From positions 1 to 45,092 of the forward strand of contig NZ_JAUWAV010000037.1 in NCBI RefSeq assembly GCF_030605225.1: a stretch of DNA of 45,092 bases, written 5' to 3'. This stretch comes from Geoalkalibacter sp. GTDB lineage: Bacteria > Desulfobacterota > Desulfuromonadia > Desulfuromonadales > Geoalkalibacteraceae. Position numbers and translations under genes: made by a program. Positions within the stretch are counted from its first letter, which is position 1. Each line of letters opens with the position of its first letter. The notes beneath the pieces are model-generated. The model ran no database searches, was not told where the DNA came from, and saw only the letters and a program-made list of their open reading frames with translations. Below, one piece after another: positions 32,774 to 41,678 of the stretch.

Positions 32774-34513
32774 CTAGCTTGGCTCACTCTCACTGCCGCC
32801 ATCGAGCGGCTTGACCTGCTTGACTTCGCCGCCGAACATCTCCAGCACCGCCTTGACCTTGGGATGCTCCAGGGCCTGGCGACGCACCTGCTGCTGGCGA
32901 TCCTGCTCCTGCACGCGCCGCTCTTCGATGAGCGGCGGCGGCGCCTGCCCTTCGCGACCCTCCAGAACGCTGACGCGCAGCTGCACCTTTTCGCCGAAGT
33001 ATGCGCCGGCCAGTTCCTCGAGTTGGGCGAGCTTTTCGGGATCCTTGAGCTGCTCATAATAAAAAGAGCCCGCGGGGAAGGCGATCTCCAGGCGCGGCAA
33101 CCGCGGCGGCAGCAGGCTGCCGTGCTCAAGGATGCTTGCCAGCAGGGGTTTTTTCCGCCGGATTTGTTCCACCAGCCCCGGCCAGCCCTTGGCGGGGACT
33201 GGGGAGCGAGAAGGTTCAGGCACGGGCGCGGGTTCCGGCTGGGCCGTTGGGGCGGGGGGAGCGGATGGCGCCACGACCTCGCGGGGCGCGGCGGCAAAAG
33301 CGGGCGCGGGACGCGCTGCCGGGGCGGACGCGGGTGCCTGCGGTGTCGCCAGGGATGATTGTCCCTCGCCCAGATGACGCTCCAACTCGTCGAGCTTGCG
33401 GATCAGGGCGGCGATATCGCGCGTCGGCGGCAACTGCGCGAGGCGGATCAGGGCCATCTCCAGGCACAGGCGGGGAAAGGTCGAGGCCGGCAGCTCGGCT
33501 TCGGTCTTAAGCAGCACCGTGAGCATGCGCTGCAGATCCTCCAGGGCGGCCTCGGCCATGAGCCCGCGCAATTCGGCGAGTTCCTCGGCGGTGGCATCGA
33601 TTAATCCGGCGGGGTCGTCCACCACCTTGAGAATGCTCAGGGTGCGAAACACCTCCACCAACTCGCGGCAGAACTGGCGAAAGGAATGGCCCAAATGATC
33701 GACGCGCCGCACCGCTTCCAGGGCGCGGCGACCGTCGCGCTGCAAGAGCGCCTCGGCGGCATCGAGCAGCAGGCGCCGGTCGACCTGGCCGAACAGGGCC
33801 TGCACCTCCTCGTCGCGCACCTCGTTGCCGCAAAAAGCGATGACCTGATCCAGCGCCGAAAGCGCGTCGCGCATGCTGCCCTCGCCGCGGCGCGCGACAA
33901 GCGCCAGGGAACGATCGGAGATGGCGATACCCTCGGCGGTAACGATCTCGCGCAGGCGCTCCACGACCGGCGCCAGGGCGATCTTGCGAAAATCAAAACG
34001 CTGGCAGCGCGACAGAATGGTGGCGGGAATCTTGTGCGGCTCGGTGGTGGCGAAGATGAACTTGGCGTGGGGCGGCGGCTCTTCGAGGGTCTTCAACAAG
34101 GCGTTGAAGGCGTTGATGGAGAGCATATGCACTTCGTCGATGATGAAGATCTTGTAGCGCGCCCGCGACGGCAGGTAACGGATGCTTTCGCGCAGTTCGC
34201 GCACGTCGTCGACGCCGGTGTTGGAGGCGCCGTCGATCTCCAGCACATCGACGCTGGTGCCGTTGGTGATCTCGGCGCAGATGGGACAGGCGTTGCAGGG
34301 ATTTTCCGCCGGACCCGCCTCGCAGTTGAGGGACTTGGCGAAGATGCGCGCCGCCGAGGTCTTGCCCACGCCGCGCGCGCCGGTGAAGAGAAAGGCGTGG
34401 TGCACGCGCTCCGCGGCGATGGCGTTGCCCAGGGTGCGGCTGACGTGCTCCTGGCCGACCAGGTCGGCGAAACTCTGCGGGCGGTACTTGCGGGCCAGGA
34501 CCAGGTAGGACAT
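32774..34513 (-). CDS. dnaX: DNA polymerase III gamma/tau subunit DnaX
   Basis: A 579-residue clamp-loader ATPase. Walker A is GARGVGKT (45-52), the zinc module is C64/C73/C76/C79, Walker B is IIDEVH (124-129), and the sensor motif SRC is at 168-170. Domain III ends near residue 375. A Pro/Ala-rich linker (about 390-440) is followed by a C-terminal tau-like domain to 579. No obvious slippery A-AAA-AAG site for making the short gamma form was seen. The gene follows the SRP RNA gene. Confidence 0.97.
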   Translation of the reverse strand: MSYLVLARKYRPQSFADLVGQEHVSRTLGNAIAAERVHHAFLFTGARGVGKTSAARIFAKSLNCEAGPAENPCNACPICAEITNGTSVDVLEIDGASNTGVDDVRELRESIRYLPSRARYKIFIIDEVHMLSINAFNALLKTLEEPPPHAKFIFATTEPHKIPATILSRCQRFDFRKIALAPVVERLREIVTAEGIAISDRSLALVARRGEGSMRDALSALDQVIAFCGNEVRDEEVQALFGQVDRRLLLDAAEALLQRDGRRALEAVRRVDHLGHSFRQFCRELVEVFRTLSILKVVDDPAGLIDATAEELAELRGLMAEAALEDLQRMLTVLLKTEAELPASTFPRLCLEMALIRLAQLPPTRDIAALIRKLDELERHLGEGQSSLATPQAPASAPAARPAPAFAAAPREVVAPSAPPAPTAQPEPAPVPEPSRSPVPAKGWPGLVEQIRRKKPLLASILEHGSLLPPRLPRLEIAFPAGSFYYEQLKDPEKLAQLEELAGAYFGEKVQLRVSVLEGREGQAPPPLIEERRVQEQDRQQQVRRQALEHPKVKAVLEMFGGEVKQVKPLDGGSESEPS

Positions 34514-34577
34514 GCGGGTTTGCGGCTCCCTGGGAAAAGCGCCGGCGGCAACCGGCGCCTAAAAGAATTGCCGGCAC

Positions 34578-34687
34578 AAGTGACAGCCAGGCACCCCCGC
34601 GGCACACGAAGCGAATCGTTACCGCTGCTCCCTTCCGGGCCTGACGGGGTTGGCGACCGTCCGTTGCGCAGGACCCGGCTGTCACTT
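34578..34687 (-). ncRNA. ffs: signal recognition particle RNA (4.5S, bacterial small type)
   Basis: The minus strand carries the universally conserved domain IV core GTCAGGCCCGGAAGGGAGCA, and the ends AAGTGACAGCC and GGCTGTCACTT (34578-34588 and 34677-34687) pair to close a long hairpin of about 110 bases. It binds Ffh to target proteins to the membrane. It lies between tRNA-Ser and dnaX. The exact ends are inferred from the closing stem. Confidence 0.94.
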
Positions 34688-34799
34688 CTATCGGCAATCC
34701 GGCCGCATCGGCCGTGAGCGAAATGAATCTGGCGGAGAGAGTAAAAGTTGCAGCGCTCGCTGCGCTTCGAATCCCCCCCCGGGGATTCATTTTTAAATC

Positions 34800-34887
<88 letters not shown>

Positions 34888-34936
34888 GCAGGGGGGACAA
34901 GATACATGATAGGGGGGCGGAAATCAAGGGAAAGGT

Positions 34937-35224
34937 TTAGCGGGCTTCCTTGTAGCGGCCGTTCATGCGATAGACGAAGGCGAGAATCTCGGCCACCGCC
35001 AGATAGAGCTCCTCGGGGATTTCCTCGCCCACCGGCACCTGGGCGAGAATCTCGATGAGATCGGGATCTTCCACGATGCGCACCCCGGCTTCCCGCGCCT
35101 TTTCGAGAATGCGCGCCGCCACCTCGCCCCGGCCGCTCGCCACCACCAGCGGCGCCTTGCCGCTGCCCGGCTCGTAGCGCAGGGCAGCGGCCTTCTTGAA
35201 TTTCTCGCTGGGGTTCAGGGACAT
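34937..35224 (-). CDS. FlhB C-terminal-domain-like protein (export switch homologue)
   Basis: A 95-residue soluble protein matching only the cytoplasmic tail of FlhB/YscU: KAAALRYEPGSGKAPLVVAS, GRGEVAARILEKAREAGVRI, and VPVGEEIPEELYLAVAEILA. The NPTH autocleavage site of true FlhB is absent. In Bacillus and many flagellated bacteria such a gene follows a FliK-like gene, as here (33-base gap). Its role in flagellar export control is unproven. GGAG lies eight bases before ATG 35224. Confidence 0.88.
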   Translation of the reverse strand: MSLNPSEKFKKAAALRYEPGSGKAPLVVASGRGEVAARILEKAREAGVRIVEDPDLIEILAQVPVGEEIPEELYLAVAEILAFVYRMNGRYKEAR

Positions 35225-35257
35225 GGATGGATTCTCCGAGAGCGGGCGCTGCGTTGA

Positions 35258-36763
35258 TCACACCCGGGCGTTGACGATGCTGGCCGTGGGCGGAATGAGG
35301 CGACGGATCAGCGCCTGAGCGGGCTCTTCGGCTCCGGCCGCGAAGGCCGCGCCGCGCAGGGTGTCCTCGCCCAGGGCCTGGGCGAGTTCCTCGCGCCCGC
35401 CGGCAAGAAATCCGGCAACCTCGCGATCGCGACAGAAAAAGCGCAGATACAACCCGGCGTCCTGATAGAGGCAGTCGATCTGCAAGGGCCCCAGCCCTTC
35501 GAGTTCCAGAAACAGCGTCAGGGAATGGGCCGCCCGCGCCGACTGCGCGCCCTGGTCCGACGCCTCACCCTGGCGGCGCGCCACCAGGTAGCCCTGCTCG
35601 AGAAAGCTCAGGGGCAAGGGCAAAAAATCCACGCCGATCTCCCCCAGGCGCGCGCGGCACATCTGCCAGAGTTCCAGGTGCTGCAGGGCGTCGCCGCTTT
35701 TGTCCAGCGCCCGGGACAAACCGCCGAGAGCCTCTTTTTCCAGAAGCGCCGCCAGCTTGCCCGCCAGCGCCTCGCCCTCCGTGCCGAGCAGCCGTTGCGG
35801 CTCGCGCCGCATCAGCCGCAGCAAGGTCGCCAGCAGTTCGCCCTGCCCGGCGTCGAATTGCCGCACCAGCGTCGCCTCGGCCGCCGGATTGAGCAGCAGA
35901 GCGGGCAGCTCCGCCAGCACCTGGCGCACCCGGGCGAGGGCCTCGGCCGTATCCTCGGCAAAAGGCGCCAGAACCTTGGCCAACCCCTGCTCCAGAACCT
36001 TCAGCGCCGCCGTCGCCTCGGCCTGCCCCGCAGCGGCGGGTTGCAGACGCGCCAGGGTCAATAACGCATCGACCACCTGGCCGCCGCCTTCGCCCAGCGC
36101 GGCGGCAGACGCGCCCGCGCCGGTCGCCAGCAACCGCGGCAGGCGGGCCAGCTCGGCAAAAAGCGGCTGAAGATGCGCCTTGAGCTCGCCCTGTTGCCGC
36201 AGCAACTGTCCTTGCAGCTCAAGCAGGGTGCTTTTCAGGGAGCCTTGCGCCTGCGGCGCCTGACCGGACAAGAGTTGCCGCTCCAGGGCCAGGCCCAGCT
36301 GCGCCGCCAGGGACGACAGGGCGCCGCTCGGCAGCGGCTTCGCGCCGTCGCGACCGAGATGATCGGCCAGCTGCGCCAATACCGCCTCCGGCTTGCCCGC
36401 CGATGCCGAGCCCAAGGCCGCCGCCAGGCGCGCCACGTCCAGGCGATTGCCGAGCAGATGCAGGGAACGGCCCAGGCGTTCGAGCAAGCCGCTGTCGAGA
36501 ATGCGCAGCTTGAGCTCGGGGTGCGTTTCGATGACTTGCAGGTTGAGGCGCTCGCCTGCGCGCAGGGGCACGCGACTTTCCACCCACAGCTTGCGCTCGC
36601 CGAACTGCAGCAGCGCTTTTTCCTGCCCCCCTTCCTCGACGGTGGCGCGGATCATCTGGTGCAGCAGCAGATCCTGGCGGCGCTCCTCGCGGGTCAGCTG
36701 CGCGGGCTGGGACAGGGCATGCACGACGAGATTGGGCTGGGTGACGGGCGGCACGATATTCAT
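35258..36763 (-). CDS. FliK-like flagellar hook-length control family protein
   Basis: A 501-residue protein, low in aromatic residues and rich in Leu, Ala, Gln and Gly, with long helical segments. The C-terminal 110 residues (LELEGLGPLQIDCLYQDAGL then LYLRFFCRDREVAGFLAGGR) resemble the FliK C-terminal domain. With the following FlhB-tail gene it forms the pair seen as ylqG-ylqH in Bacillus. ATG 36763 lacks a normal ribosome site and lies only seven bases after the -10 box of a FliA-like promoter, so the message may be leaderless or the start may be further in. Confidence 0.75.
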   Translation of the reverse strand: MNIVPPVTQPNLVVHALSQPAQLTREERRQDLLLHQMIRATVEEGGQEKALLQFGERKLWVESRVPLRAGERLNLQVIETHPELKLRILDSGLLERLGRSLHLLGNRLDVARLAAALGSASAGKPEAVLAQLADHLGRDGAKPLPSGALSSLAAQLGLALERQLLSGQAPQAQGSLKSTLLELQGQLLRQQGELKAHLQPLFAELARLPRLLATGAGASAAALGEGGGQVVDALLTLARLQPAAAGQAEATAALKVLEQGLAKVLAPFAEDTAEALARVRQVLAELPALLLNPAAEATLVRQFDAGQGELLATLLRLMRREPQRLLGTEGEALAGKLAALLEKEALGGLSRALDKSGDALQHLELWQMCRARLGEIGVDFLPLPLSFLEQGYLVARRQGEASDQGAQSARAAHSLTLFLELEGLGPLQIDCLYQDAGLYLRFFCRDREVAGFLAGGREELAQALGEDTLRGAAFAAGAEEPAQALIRRLIPPTASIVNARV

Positions 36764-36770
36764 GATCTGC

Positions 36771-36798
36771 TTATCGTCGGGCGCGCGACGATTGTTTA
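36771..36798 (-). promoter_or_regulatory. FliA (sigma28)-type promoter before the FliK-like gene
   Basis: Minus strand TAAA (36798-36795), 16 bases, then GACGATAA (36778-36771): one mismatch to GCCGATAA. Same spacing as three other sites in this window. Confidence 0.55.
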
Positions 36799-36866
36799 AT
36801 GATTTTTGGCCGAGGCGCTTTTATAATGAGAAGAAAAGGAAAAAATTAATCTTTTCTAAATTTTTC

Positions 36867-36894
36867 TAATTTCCGGCCGATTTGCCGTCGATAA
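36867..36894 (+). promoter_or_regulatory. FliA-type promoter before the diguanylate cyclase
   Basis: Plus strand TAAT (36867-36870), 16 bases, then GTCGATAA (36887-36894); each box has one mismatch. A second fit, TAAA-N15-GCCGATTT, overlaps it. It lies 62 bases before the start codon and is divergent from the FliK-like promoter. Confidence 0.45.
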
Positions 36895-36956
36895 GATGCC
36901 CAAGGCCGCTCCGAACCATCCGGCATCAGGCCTTCTCAGGAAAGGGATCCTCTCCC

Positions 36957-37940
36957 ATGAATTCTTCCGCCGTCATCTTCGCCCATCGCCACGCCGATCT
37001 CGAGGCACTGACCGGCCTGGCCGCCGGCGTCGGCCTGTTTGACGCCTACCTGCCCTGTTCCGGCGAACGGCAGCTTTTCGACCTCCTGGAACATCGCGAA
37101 CCCGCCATGATTCTGTTCGCCGGCGCCGCCGACCAGGTCGATGCCTTACTGTGGCTGAAAATTCTCGCCAAGCGCGACCGCTGGAAGGACATTCCCGTGG
37201 TGGTCTTCGCAGGCGAAGATCAGCTCGACATGCGCGTCGAGGCCCTGGAACTGGGCGCCTGCGACGTCCTGAGCCCAAGCACCCCCTTGCGTGAAATCGT
37301 CGCGCGCTTGCAGCGCCGCCTGACGCAAAGACGCGAAATGAACAAACTGAAAAAATCCCGGGAGGATCTGGCGCGCGTGGCCCTGACCGACAGCCTGACC
37401 GGGTTGTGCAACCGTGCCTTTTTCGATGTCACCCTCGAATCGGAGGCGGCGCGCAGCGCGCGCACCGGCCTGCCTTATTCCCTGCTGCTGATCGATGTGG
37501 ATCACTTCAAATGGGTCAACGACACCTACGGCCACCAACTCGGCGACACGGTGCTGCAAGCCATCGCCCGGGTCCTCAAGCGCGCGGTGCGCAAATCCGA
37601 CATGGCCTGTCGCTACGGCGGCGAGGAATTCGCCCTGATCCTGCCCGAGACCGACATTCCGGCGGCCCAGGTGCTGGCGGTGCGCATCCATCGGGAAATC
37701 GCCGAGCTGGCCGCCGGCTACGGCCATTTCCGCCAACCGCTCACGGTGAGCATCGGCATCAGCTGCGGTTCGGGCAAGGATGAGGCAAGCCCGACCCTGC
37801 TCATCGAGCAGGCCGATTGCGCCCTCTACGCCGCGAAACGCAACGGGCGCAACCGCACGGAAATCTTCAATCTGGGGAAAATGGATTTCGGCGCGGCGGA
37901 AGCCAAGAACCTGCAGCCGCCGTCCAATCTGCGCATGTAA
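36957..37940 (+). CDS. GGDEF diguanylate cyclase with degenerate N-terminal receiver
   Basis: A 327-residue enzyme that makes c-di-GMP from GTP. Residues 1-125 fold like a receiver but the phospho-Asp position is in MILFAGAADQ with no matching Asp, so it is a pseudo-receiver. A coiled segment (125-140) leads to the GGDEF domain (141-310): ALTDSLTGLCNRAFFD, LLLIDVDHFKWVNDTYGHQLGD, and the active site GGEEF (221-225). The product-inhibition site RxxD is present (R212-D215). The start ATG 36957 is chosen by family start and a loose AGGAAAGGG. It converges with the PilZ gene, a likely reader of its product. Confidence 0.93.
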   Translation: MNSSAVIFAHRHADLEALTGLAAGVGLFDAYLPCSGERQLFDLLEHREPAMILFAGAADQVDALLWLKILAKRDRWKDIPVVVFAGEDQLDMRVEALELGACDVLSPSTPLREIVARLQRRLTQRREMNKLKKSREDLARVALTDSLTGLCNRAFFDVTLESEAARSARTGLPYSLLLIDVDHFKWVNDTYGHQLGDTVLQAIARVLKRAVRKSDMACRYGGEEFALILPETDIPAAQVLAVRIHREIAELAAGYGHFRQPLTVSIGISCGSGKDEASPTLLIEQADCALYAAKRNGRNRTEIFNLGKMDFGAAEAKNLQPPSNLRM

Positions 37941-37974
37941 GACGGCCAGATGCTTTACAGCGGGGCAAGGGGAA

Positions 37975-38664
37975 TCAGCGCAGGCCGGCGACTTCGACCT
38001 TGGTGCGCAGTTGCCGGCGCTGCTCGGAAAAGCAGAAGGAAATGAGGGTTTCCTGATCTTCGTCGTCCAGATCGATGAAATGGACCGCCACCCCCCAGGC
38101 GTTCGCGCCGCGCTCGACCACGCGCAGCACCCGCCCCTCGCAACGCACCAGGGTGCGCGGCGGGCCGGGGATGCTCAGCTCGAAGCCGAGCTTCTGCCCC
38201 ACCGCCGGGGCGAATTCCGCCGTGAACATCATGCCGCCGCCGCTCAGATTGATGCGCTCGCTCGGCGCGCGAAACAGCTCGGGGATGTAATCGGGCTCGT
38301 CGCTACAGCGCCAGTAGCGCACCGGCACATCCACGTCGATGCGGAAATGCTCGCGCTTTTGGGGGTGCTCGTAGGCTTCGGTGGCTTCGAGGAGCAATTG
38401 GCGGTCGTTGACCACCTGGCGCACATGGCCGTGCACCGAGATGGTTGGCCCGGCCGAAACGATGGCCAGCTTGAATTCGCCGCGCGGATCGACATTGCGC
38501 GGCAGGGTGTCGGGGGGAAAGTTGACCTTGATCACCGTCGCGCTCACCAGTTGCGCAAGGCCCTCGAAGGGCAGCGAACCCGTGCCGCGGGTGGGAACGT
38601 AGACTTTGACGGATTTGTTTCCCCCCAAGTGTTGGAGGGCATCCTGGGGAGAGATTTTTTCCAT
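37975..38664 (-). CDS. PilZ-domain c-di-GMP-binding protein (YcgR-like)
   Basis: A 229-residue protein with an N-terminal YcgR/PilZN-like domain (about 20-105) and a C-terminal PilZ domain (about 108-220). The binding motif is present as KREHFRIDVDVPVRY (R, RxxxR type) and INLSGGGMMF in place of D/NxSxxG. YcgR-type proteins brake flagellar rotation when c-di-GMP is high. It is the last gene of the fliD-fliS-fliT-like operon (22-base gap), which fits that role. ATG 38664 (MEKISPQD) is chosen as the family start; the ribosome site is weak. Confidence 0.9.
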   Translation of the reverse strand: MEKISPQDALQHLGGNKSVKVYVPTRGTGSLPFEGLAQLVSATVIKVNFPPDTLPRNVDPRGEFKLAIVSAGPTISVHGHVRQVVNDRQLLLEATEAYEHPQKREHFRIDVDVPVRYWRCSDEPDYIPELFRAPSERINLSGGGMMFTAEFAPAVGQKLGFELSIPGPPRTLVRCEGRVLRVVERGANAWGVAVHFIDLDDEDQETLISFCFSEQRRQLRTKVEVAGLR

Positions 38665-38686
38665 GCGGGAGAACTTAAAATGCCTG

Positions 38687-39100
38687 TCAGAAATTGCCGC
38701 TGACCAACCCCCCTCGCTGGACCGCCCCGCCGCGATAACCCGACATGGCGGCCCGGCCGTCGCGGGCCTGGGAGAGCTCACTGGAAATAACCGACATCAT
38801 GCCACGGATTTTCTCGGAGAGCAACCGGTTGTTGGCCTGCACCTGCTGCATCAACTCCAGGCGCCGCGCCAGGGGCTCGGCCAATTCCGGCAGGGGCTCC
38901 ATGCACCCGAGCAGCGCGAAGAACGCCTCGTCGAGAGCCGCGGCCTCGGCCATGAGCCGGCGCAGCTCCTGGGCAAAGGCGGCGATCTCCTCGGCATCCA
39001 CCTGGCTGAGCGCCGCGTCAAAGGTCGTCAAGGCCGAGAGAATGCCGCGATAATGCAGGGCGGACTGCTCCAGCGCCTGGCGCAACTGAATATCGTTCAT
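38687..39100 (-). CDS. FliT/FlgN-like flagellar chaperone
   Basis: A 137-residue, mostly helical acidic protein (QLRQALEQSALHYRGILSAL, EIAAFAQELRRLMAEAAALD, RRLELMQQVQANNRLLSEKI) ending in a Gly-rich tail. Its start overlaps the fliS stop (TGATG), the place where fliT stands in many flagellar operons. Length and helical content suit a chaperone of FliD or hook proteins, but sequence similarity to FliT is too low to be sure by eye. Confidence 0.65.
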   Translation of the reverse strand: MNDIQLRQALEQSALHYRGILSALTTFDAALSQVDAEEIAAFAQELRRLMAEAAALDEAFFALLGCMEPLPELAEPLARRLELMQQVQANNRLLSEKIRGMMSVISSELSQARDGRAAMSGYRGGAVQRGGLVSGNF

Positions 39101-39522
39101 CAGAGGGCCGCCGCCACCGCGCGCTGCTCCGCGGGCTGAGCGGCGCGCTCCTTGCGCACGATTTCCGCCGCCTGCACCCAGGCATCGCGCAGTTCGTTCA
39201 GAATGTTGAGCACCGGCACCAGCACCTTAGGGTCGTTCTTGACGTTGGCGCGCGGGATCTCGCGCATCATGAAGTCGTAGAGCGCCGCCAGATTCGCGGC
39301 GATCTCGCCCCCCACCTCGTGATTAAGGGTGGCGGACAACTCGGCGATGATGGCCAGGGTCTTGTCTATATTCTTGATCTTCACGGCATAATCGCCGCTT
39401 TCCATGGCCGTCGAGGCGAGATTGAGAAACCGGATGGCGCCGTCGTAGAGCATCACCAGAATCTGCTCGGGCGAGGCGGTCTGCACCTGGGTGCTGCGGT
39501 AGTGATTGAGGTAGGCGTTCAT
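39100..39522 (-). CDS. fliS: FliS, flagellin export chaperone
   Basis: A 140-residue helical chaperone that keeps flagellin unfolded for export. Family features are clear: YRSTQVQTASPEQILVMLYD, GAIRFLNLASTAMESGDY, and LYDFMMREIPRANVKNDPKV. ATG 39522 overlaps the fliD stop (TAATG) and its own stop overlaps the next gene, so fliD, fliS and the fliT-like gene are translated as a coupled set. The C-terminal tail is Ala-rich. Confidence 0.95.
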   Translation of the reverse strand: MNAYLNHYRSTQVQTASPEQILVMLYDGAIRFLNLASTAMESGDYAVKIKNIDKTLAIIAELSATLNHEVGGEIAANLAALYDFMMREIPRANVKNDPKVLVPVLNILNELRDAWVQAAEIVRKERAAQPAEQRAVAAAL

Positions 39523-40883
39523 TATCTGCGACTCCCGAAGTTGGAAAGCATGGACAATTGCTGGGCCAGATAGCTGCTGGCGGCGCCCAGGGTACCGACC
39601 AGATCCTCCATGGCGCTGAATTGGGCGCGCATGGTCTTCTCGCGTTTTTCCAGGCGCATCTCCTGCCGCTCGATCTGCTGATCGATGCGCCGCAGGCTGC
39701 TGTCCGTGGCCGTCTTACGGCTGGCCAGAATGCCGTTGGCGCGATCCGTGACGCCCTTGAGATAATCCCCGAACTTCTTTGCCAGGCCGTCCACTCCGAC
39801 ACTGCCGTTAAACAGCCCCAGCACGCCGTCGAGATCGTTGCGGATGGCGTCCTTGAGCCTGGTGCCGTCCACCTTGAGGGTGCCGTCCTTTTGCGTCTGC
39901 ATGCCCAGTTGCGAGAGAGCCTGCAGACTGTTGTCGCCGCCGATGGCGGTACTCACCAGCAACTGCAGGTTGCGCAGCGGCGCCTGCATGCCCGCATCGC
40001 GGCCCCAGCTGGCATCCTTCTGCTTGGCGACGAAGGAGACGATCTCGTTGTAGGCATTCGTGAAATCACGGATTTTCTTCTCCACCGCGTCCACATCCAG
40101 ATCCACCTGCAGGCCCGTCGCCGCGTCCGCGGCGCCGTGCTCCTTGAGCAGATCGATGGTCACGCCGGAAATCGCCTCGGTGATGGTGTTGCTGGTGCGG
40201 TAGATATCGATGCCGTCCACCTGGATATGGGCGCGGGTGCCCTCCTGGGTCTGGGTGAACGCGAAGGGACGCTCCGGATCATCGACATAGCTGCCGCCGG
40301 TGAGGTTGGCGCTGATCTCGATGGGTGTTCCCGAATCGTCTGCGGTCACCACCAGGCGATAGGGATTGGCGGCGTCGCCGTCGTTGATGATCGCCGCCTT
40401 GACGCCCGCGCCCGAGGCGTTGATGGCGTCGCGAATCCCGCCCAGGGAGTTGTTGTTCTCGTTGATGTTGATGACGACGGGATCCTTGCCGCCCACCTGC
40501 AGACTCAGGGTGCCGGCGCCGAATTCCTTGGCGCCGACCGAGGCGACGCCCAGGCTGACTTCCTTCTCGCGCTGCGCCAGGCTCAGCACCTTGATGTTGT
40601 AATTGCCGGCCATGGCCGTCGAGGAGGCGCTGACCTTGAAAAATTCCTCGGTGGCCGGAGTCGCCTTGTTCGCCACCAGCTTGCGCGCCGTGGTCAGCTC
40701 CTCGGCCTTGCTCATGAGATCCCGCAGCCGCTTGTCGAGATCCGTGAACGCGGCGAGCCGCGCCTTGAAGAAGCTCCGATCACGCTCCAGCCGCTCGATG
40801 GGCTTGCGCTCGACCTTGAGCAGCTGGGAAATCAGCGAATTGGTATCAAGCCCCGTCGCCAGGCCGCCGAGTTGAATACTCAT
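39522..40883 (-). CDS. fliD: FliD, flagellar filament cap protein
   Basis: A 453-residue cap protein. The N-terminal FliD domain (IQLGGLATGLDTNSLISQLL, then VERKPIERLERDRSFFKARL) and the C-terminal domain (VDAVEKKIRDFTNAYNEIVSF; SLQALSQLGMQTQKDGTLKV; FSAMEDLVGTLGAASSYLAQ) are both complete. ATG 40883 follows GGGGG and is preferred over an open extension to 40940. A FliA-type promoter lies about 85 bases upstream. It heads the fliD-fliS-fliT-like-pilZ operon. Confidence 0.95.
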   Translation of the reverse strand: MSIQLGGLATGLDTNSLISQLLKVERKPIERLERDRSFFKARLAAFTDLDKRLRDLMSKAEELTTARKLVANKATPATEEFFKVSASSTAMAGNYNIKVLSLAQREKEVSLGVASVGAKEFGAGTLSLQVGGKDPVVININENNNSLGGIRDAINASGAGVKAAIINDGDAANPYRLVVTADDSGTPIEISANLTGGSYVDDPERPFAFTQTQEGTRAHIQVDGIDIYRTSNTITEAISGVTIDLLKEHGAADAATGLQVDLDVDAVEKKIRDFTNAYNEIVSFVAKQKDASWGRDAGMQAPLRNLQLLVSTAIGGDNSLQALSQLGMQTQKDGTLKVDGTRLKDAIRNDLDGVLGLFNGSVGVDGLAKKFGDYLKGVTDRANGILASRKTATDSSLRRIDQQIERQEMRLEKREKTMRAQFSAMEDLVGTLGAASSYLAQQLSMLSNFGSRR

Positions 40884-40967
40884 TTCATGCCCCCTTGGTT
40901 CGCGGAGAATCCGTCCCGCGGGTGTTTGGTGCGGGTGCATCCGGTGGACACACCCGCGTCGAAGTGC

Positions 40968-40995
40968 TTATCGGCAGGATCAGGGGTGGAGTTTA
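40968..40995 (-). promoter_or_regulatory. FliA (sigma28) promoter of fliD
   Basis: Minus strand CTAAAC with TAAA at 40995-40992, 16 bases, then a perfect GCCGATAA (40975-40968). The start of transcription would be near 40961, giving a leader of about 78 bases. Confidence 0.8.
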
Positions 40996-41026
40996 GGAGA
41001 AAATTTTAAGGATTTCGCCTTCAGCG

Positions 41027-41599
41027 CTATCCTTCAAACCCCGCGACCCACTGATCGAGCTTCTCGCGGATCGCGTCGTAGGTCTTGTAGGAAATCTCGG
41101 GCAGGGTTCCGCCAAAGGCTTTCTCCGCTTCGCGAAAGCCGCGCTCGACGCCGGCGAGGATCTGGTCGAGCTTGGCCGGATCGTTGCCAGCCATGCCGAC
41201 GGCGAAATCGACGATGCGCTGGGAGGTCTGCTCGACGCCGAAATAGCCGTCGTCGGCGATCAGCGCCTGGGCGTCCTCCGGGGTCAGGTCGAGCAGGCCC
41301 TTGTCTTCGCCGTTGATGGAAATGGAAAAGGCCGCGCCCTGCTCGTTGAGCATCTTCGCCACCAGTTGCCGCAGCAATTCAAACTGCGGCGAGAGCTCGG
41401 CGCGCGCGGCCTCGGGCTTGTAGACATCACCGGCCGGCTTTTCGCCGCCCAGGGACACCTTGTCGCCGGCGCCGCCGACGGAAGCGCTCTCCAGAGCCTT
41501 GTCCCGCAACTTGTCGAGCTTGCCGCGACCAGTGTCCTCGGCTTTGACGGCGGCATGCTTGAGCGCGCCCAACGATGACGGATCGACTCCCTTAACCAT
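41027..41599 (-). CDS. conserved-looking protein of unknown function in the flagellar region
   Basis: A 190-residue soluble protein. The N-terminal third is low-complexity and charged; residues 68-185 look folded and helical (SPQFELLRQLVAKMLNEQGA, LTPEDAQALIADDGYFGVEQ, TSQRIVDFAVGMAGNDPAKL, and FGGTLPEISYKTYDAIREKL). There is no signal peptide. It has its own perfect-looking FliA promoter, and GGGAGG lies six bases before ATG 41599, so it is a late flagellar-regulon gene. I do not recognise the family with certainty. Confidence 0.82.
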   Translation of the reverse strand: MVKGVDPSSLGALKHAAVKAEDTGRGKLDKLRDKALESASVGGAGDKVSLGGEKPAGDVYKPEAARAELSPQFELLRQLVAKMLNEQGAAFSISINGEDKGLLDLTPEDAQALIADDGYFGVEQTSQRIVDFAVGMAGNDPAKLDQILAGVERGFREAEKAFGGTLPEISYKTYDAIREKLDQWVAGFEG

Positions 41600-41678
41600 G
41601 GCGAACCTCCCTGGAAGTTGCGGCCGTCATCCCTGGCGGCCGGTGGGTGGACAAAGAGGCGCGCGGGCGCCCCGCTTC

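Noticed and set aside
32774-34513. Programmed frameshift in dnaX
   Set aside because: No slippery A-AAA-AAG type heptamer with a following stem was found; the frame is continuous.
34661-34730. GCCGATAG before the SRP RNA gene as a FliA promoter
   Set aside because: Its -10 box overlaps the RNA's 5' stem and no TAAA lies 15-16 bases upstream.
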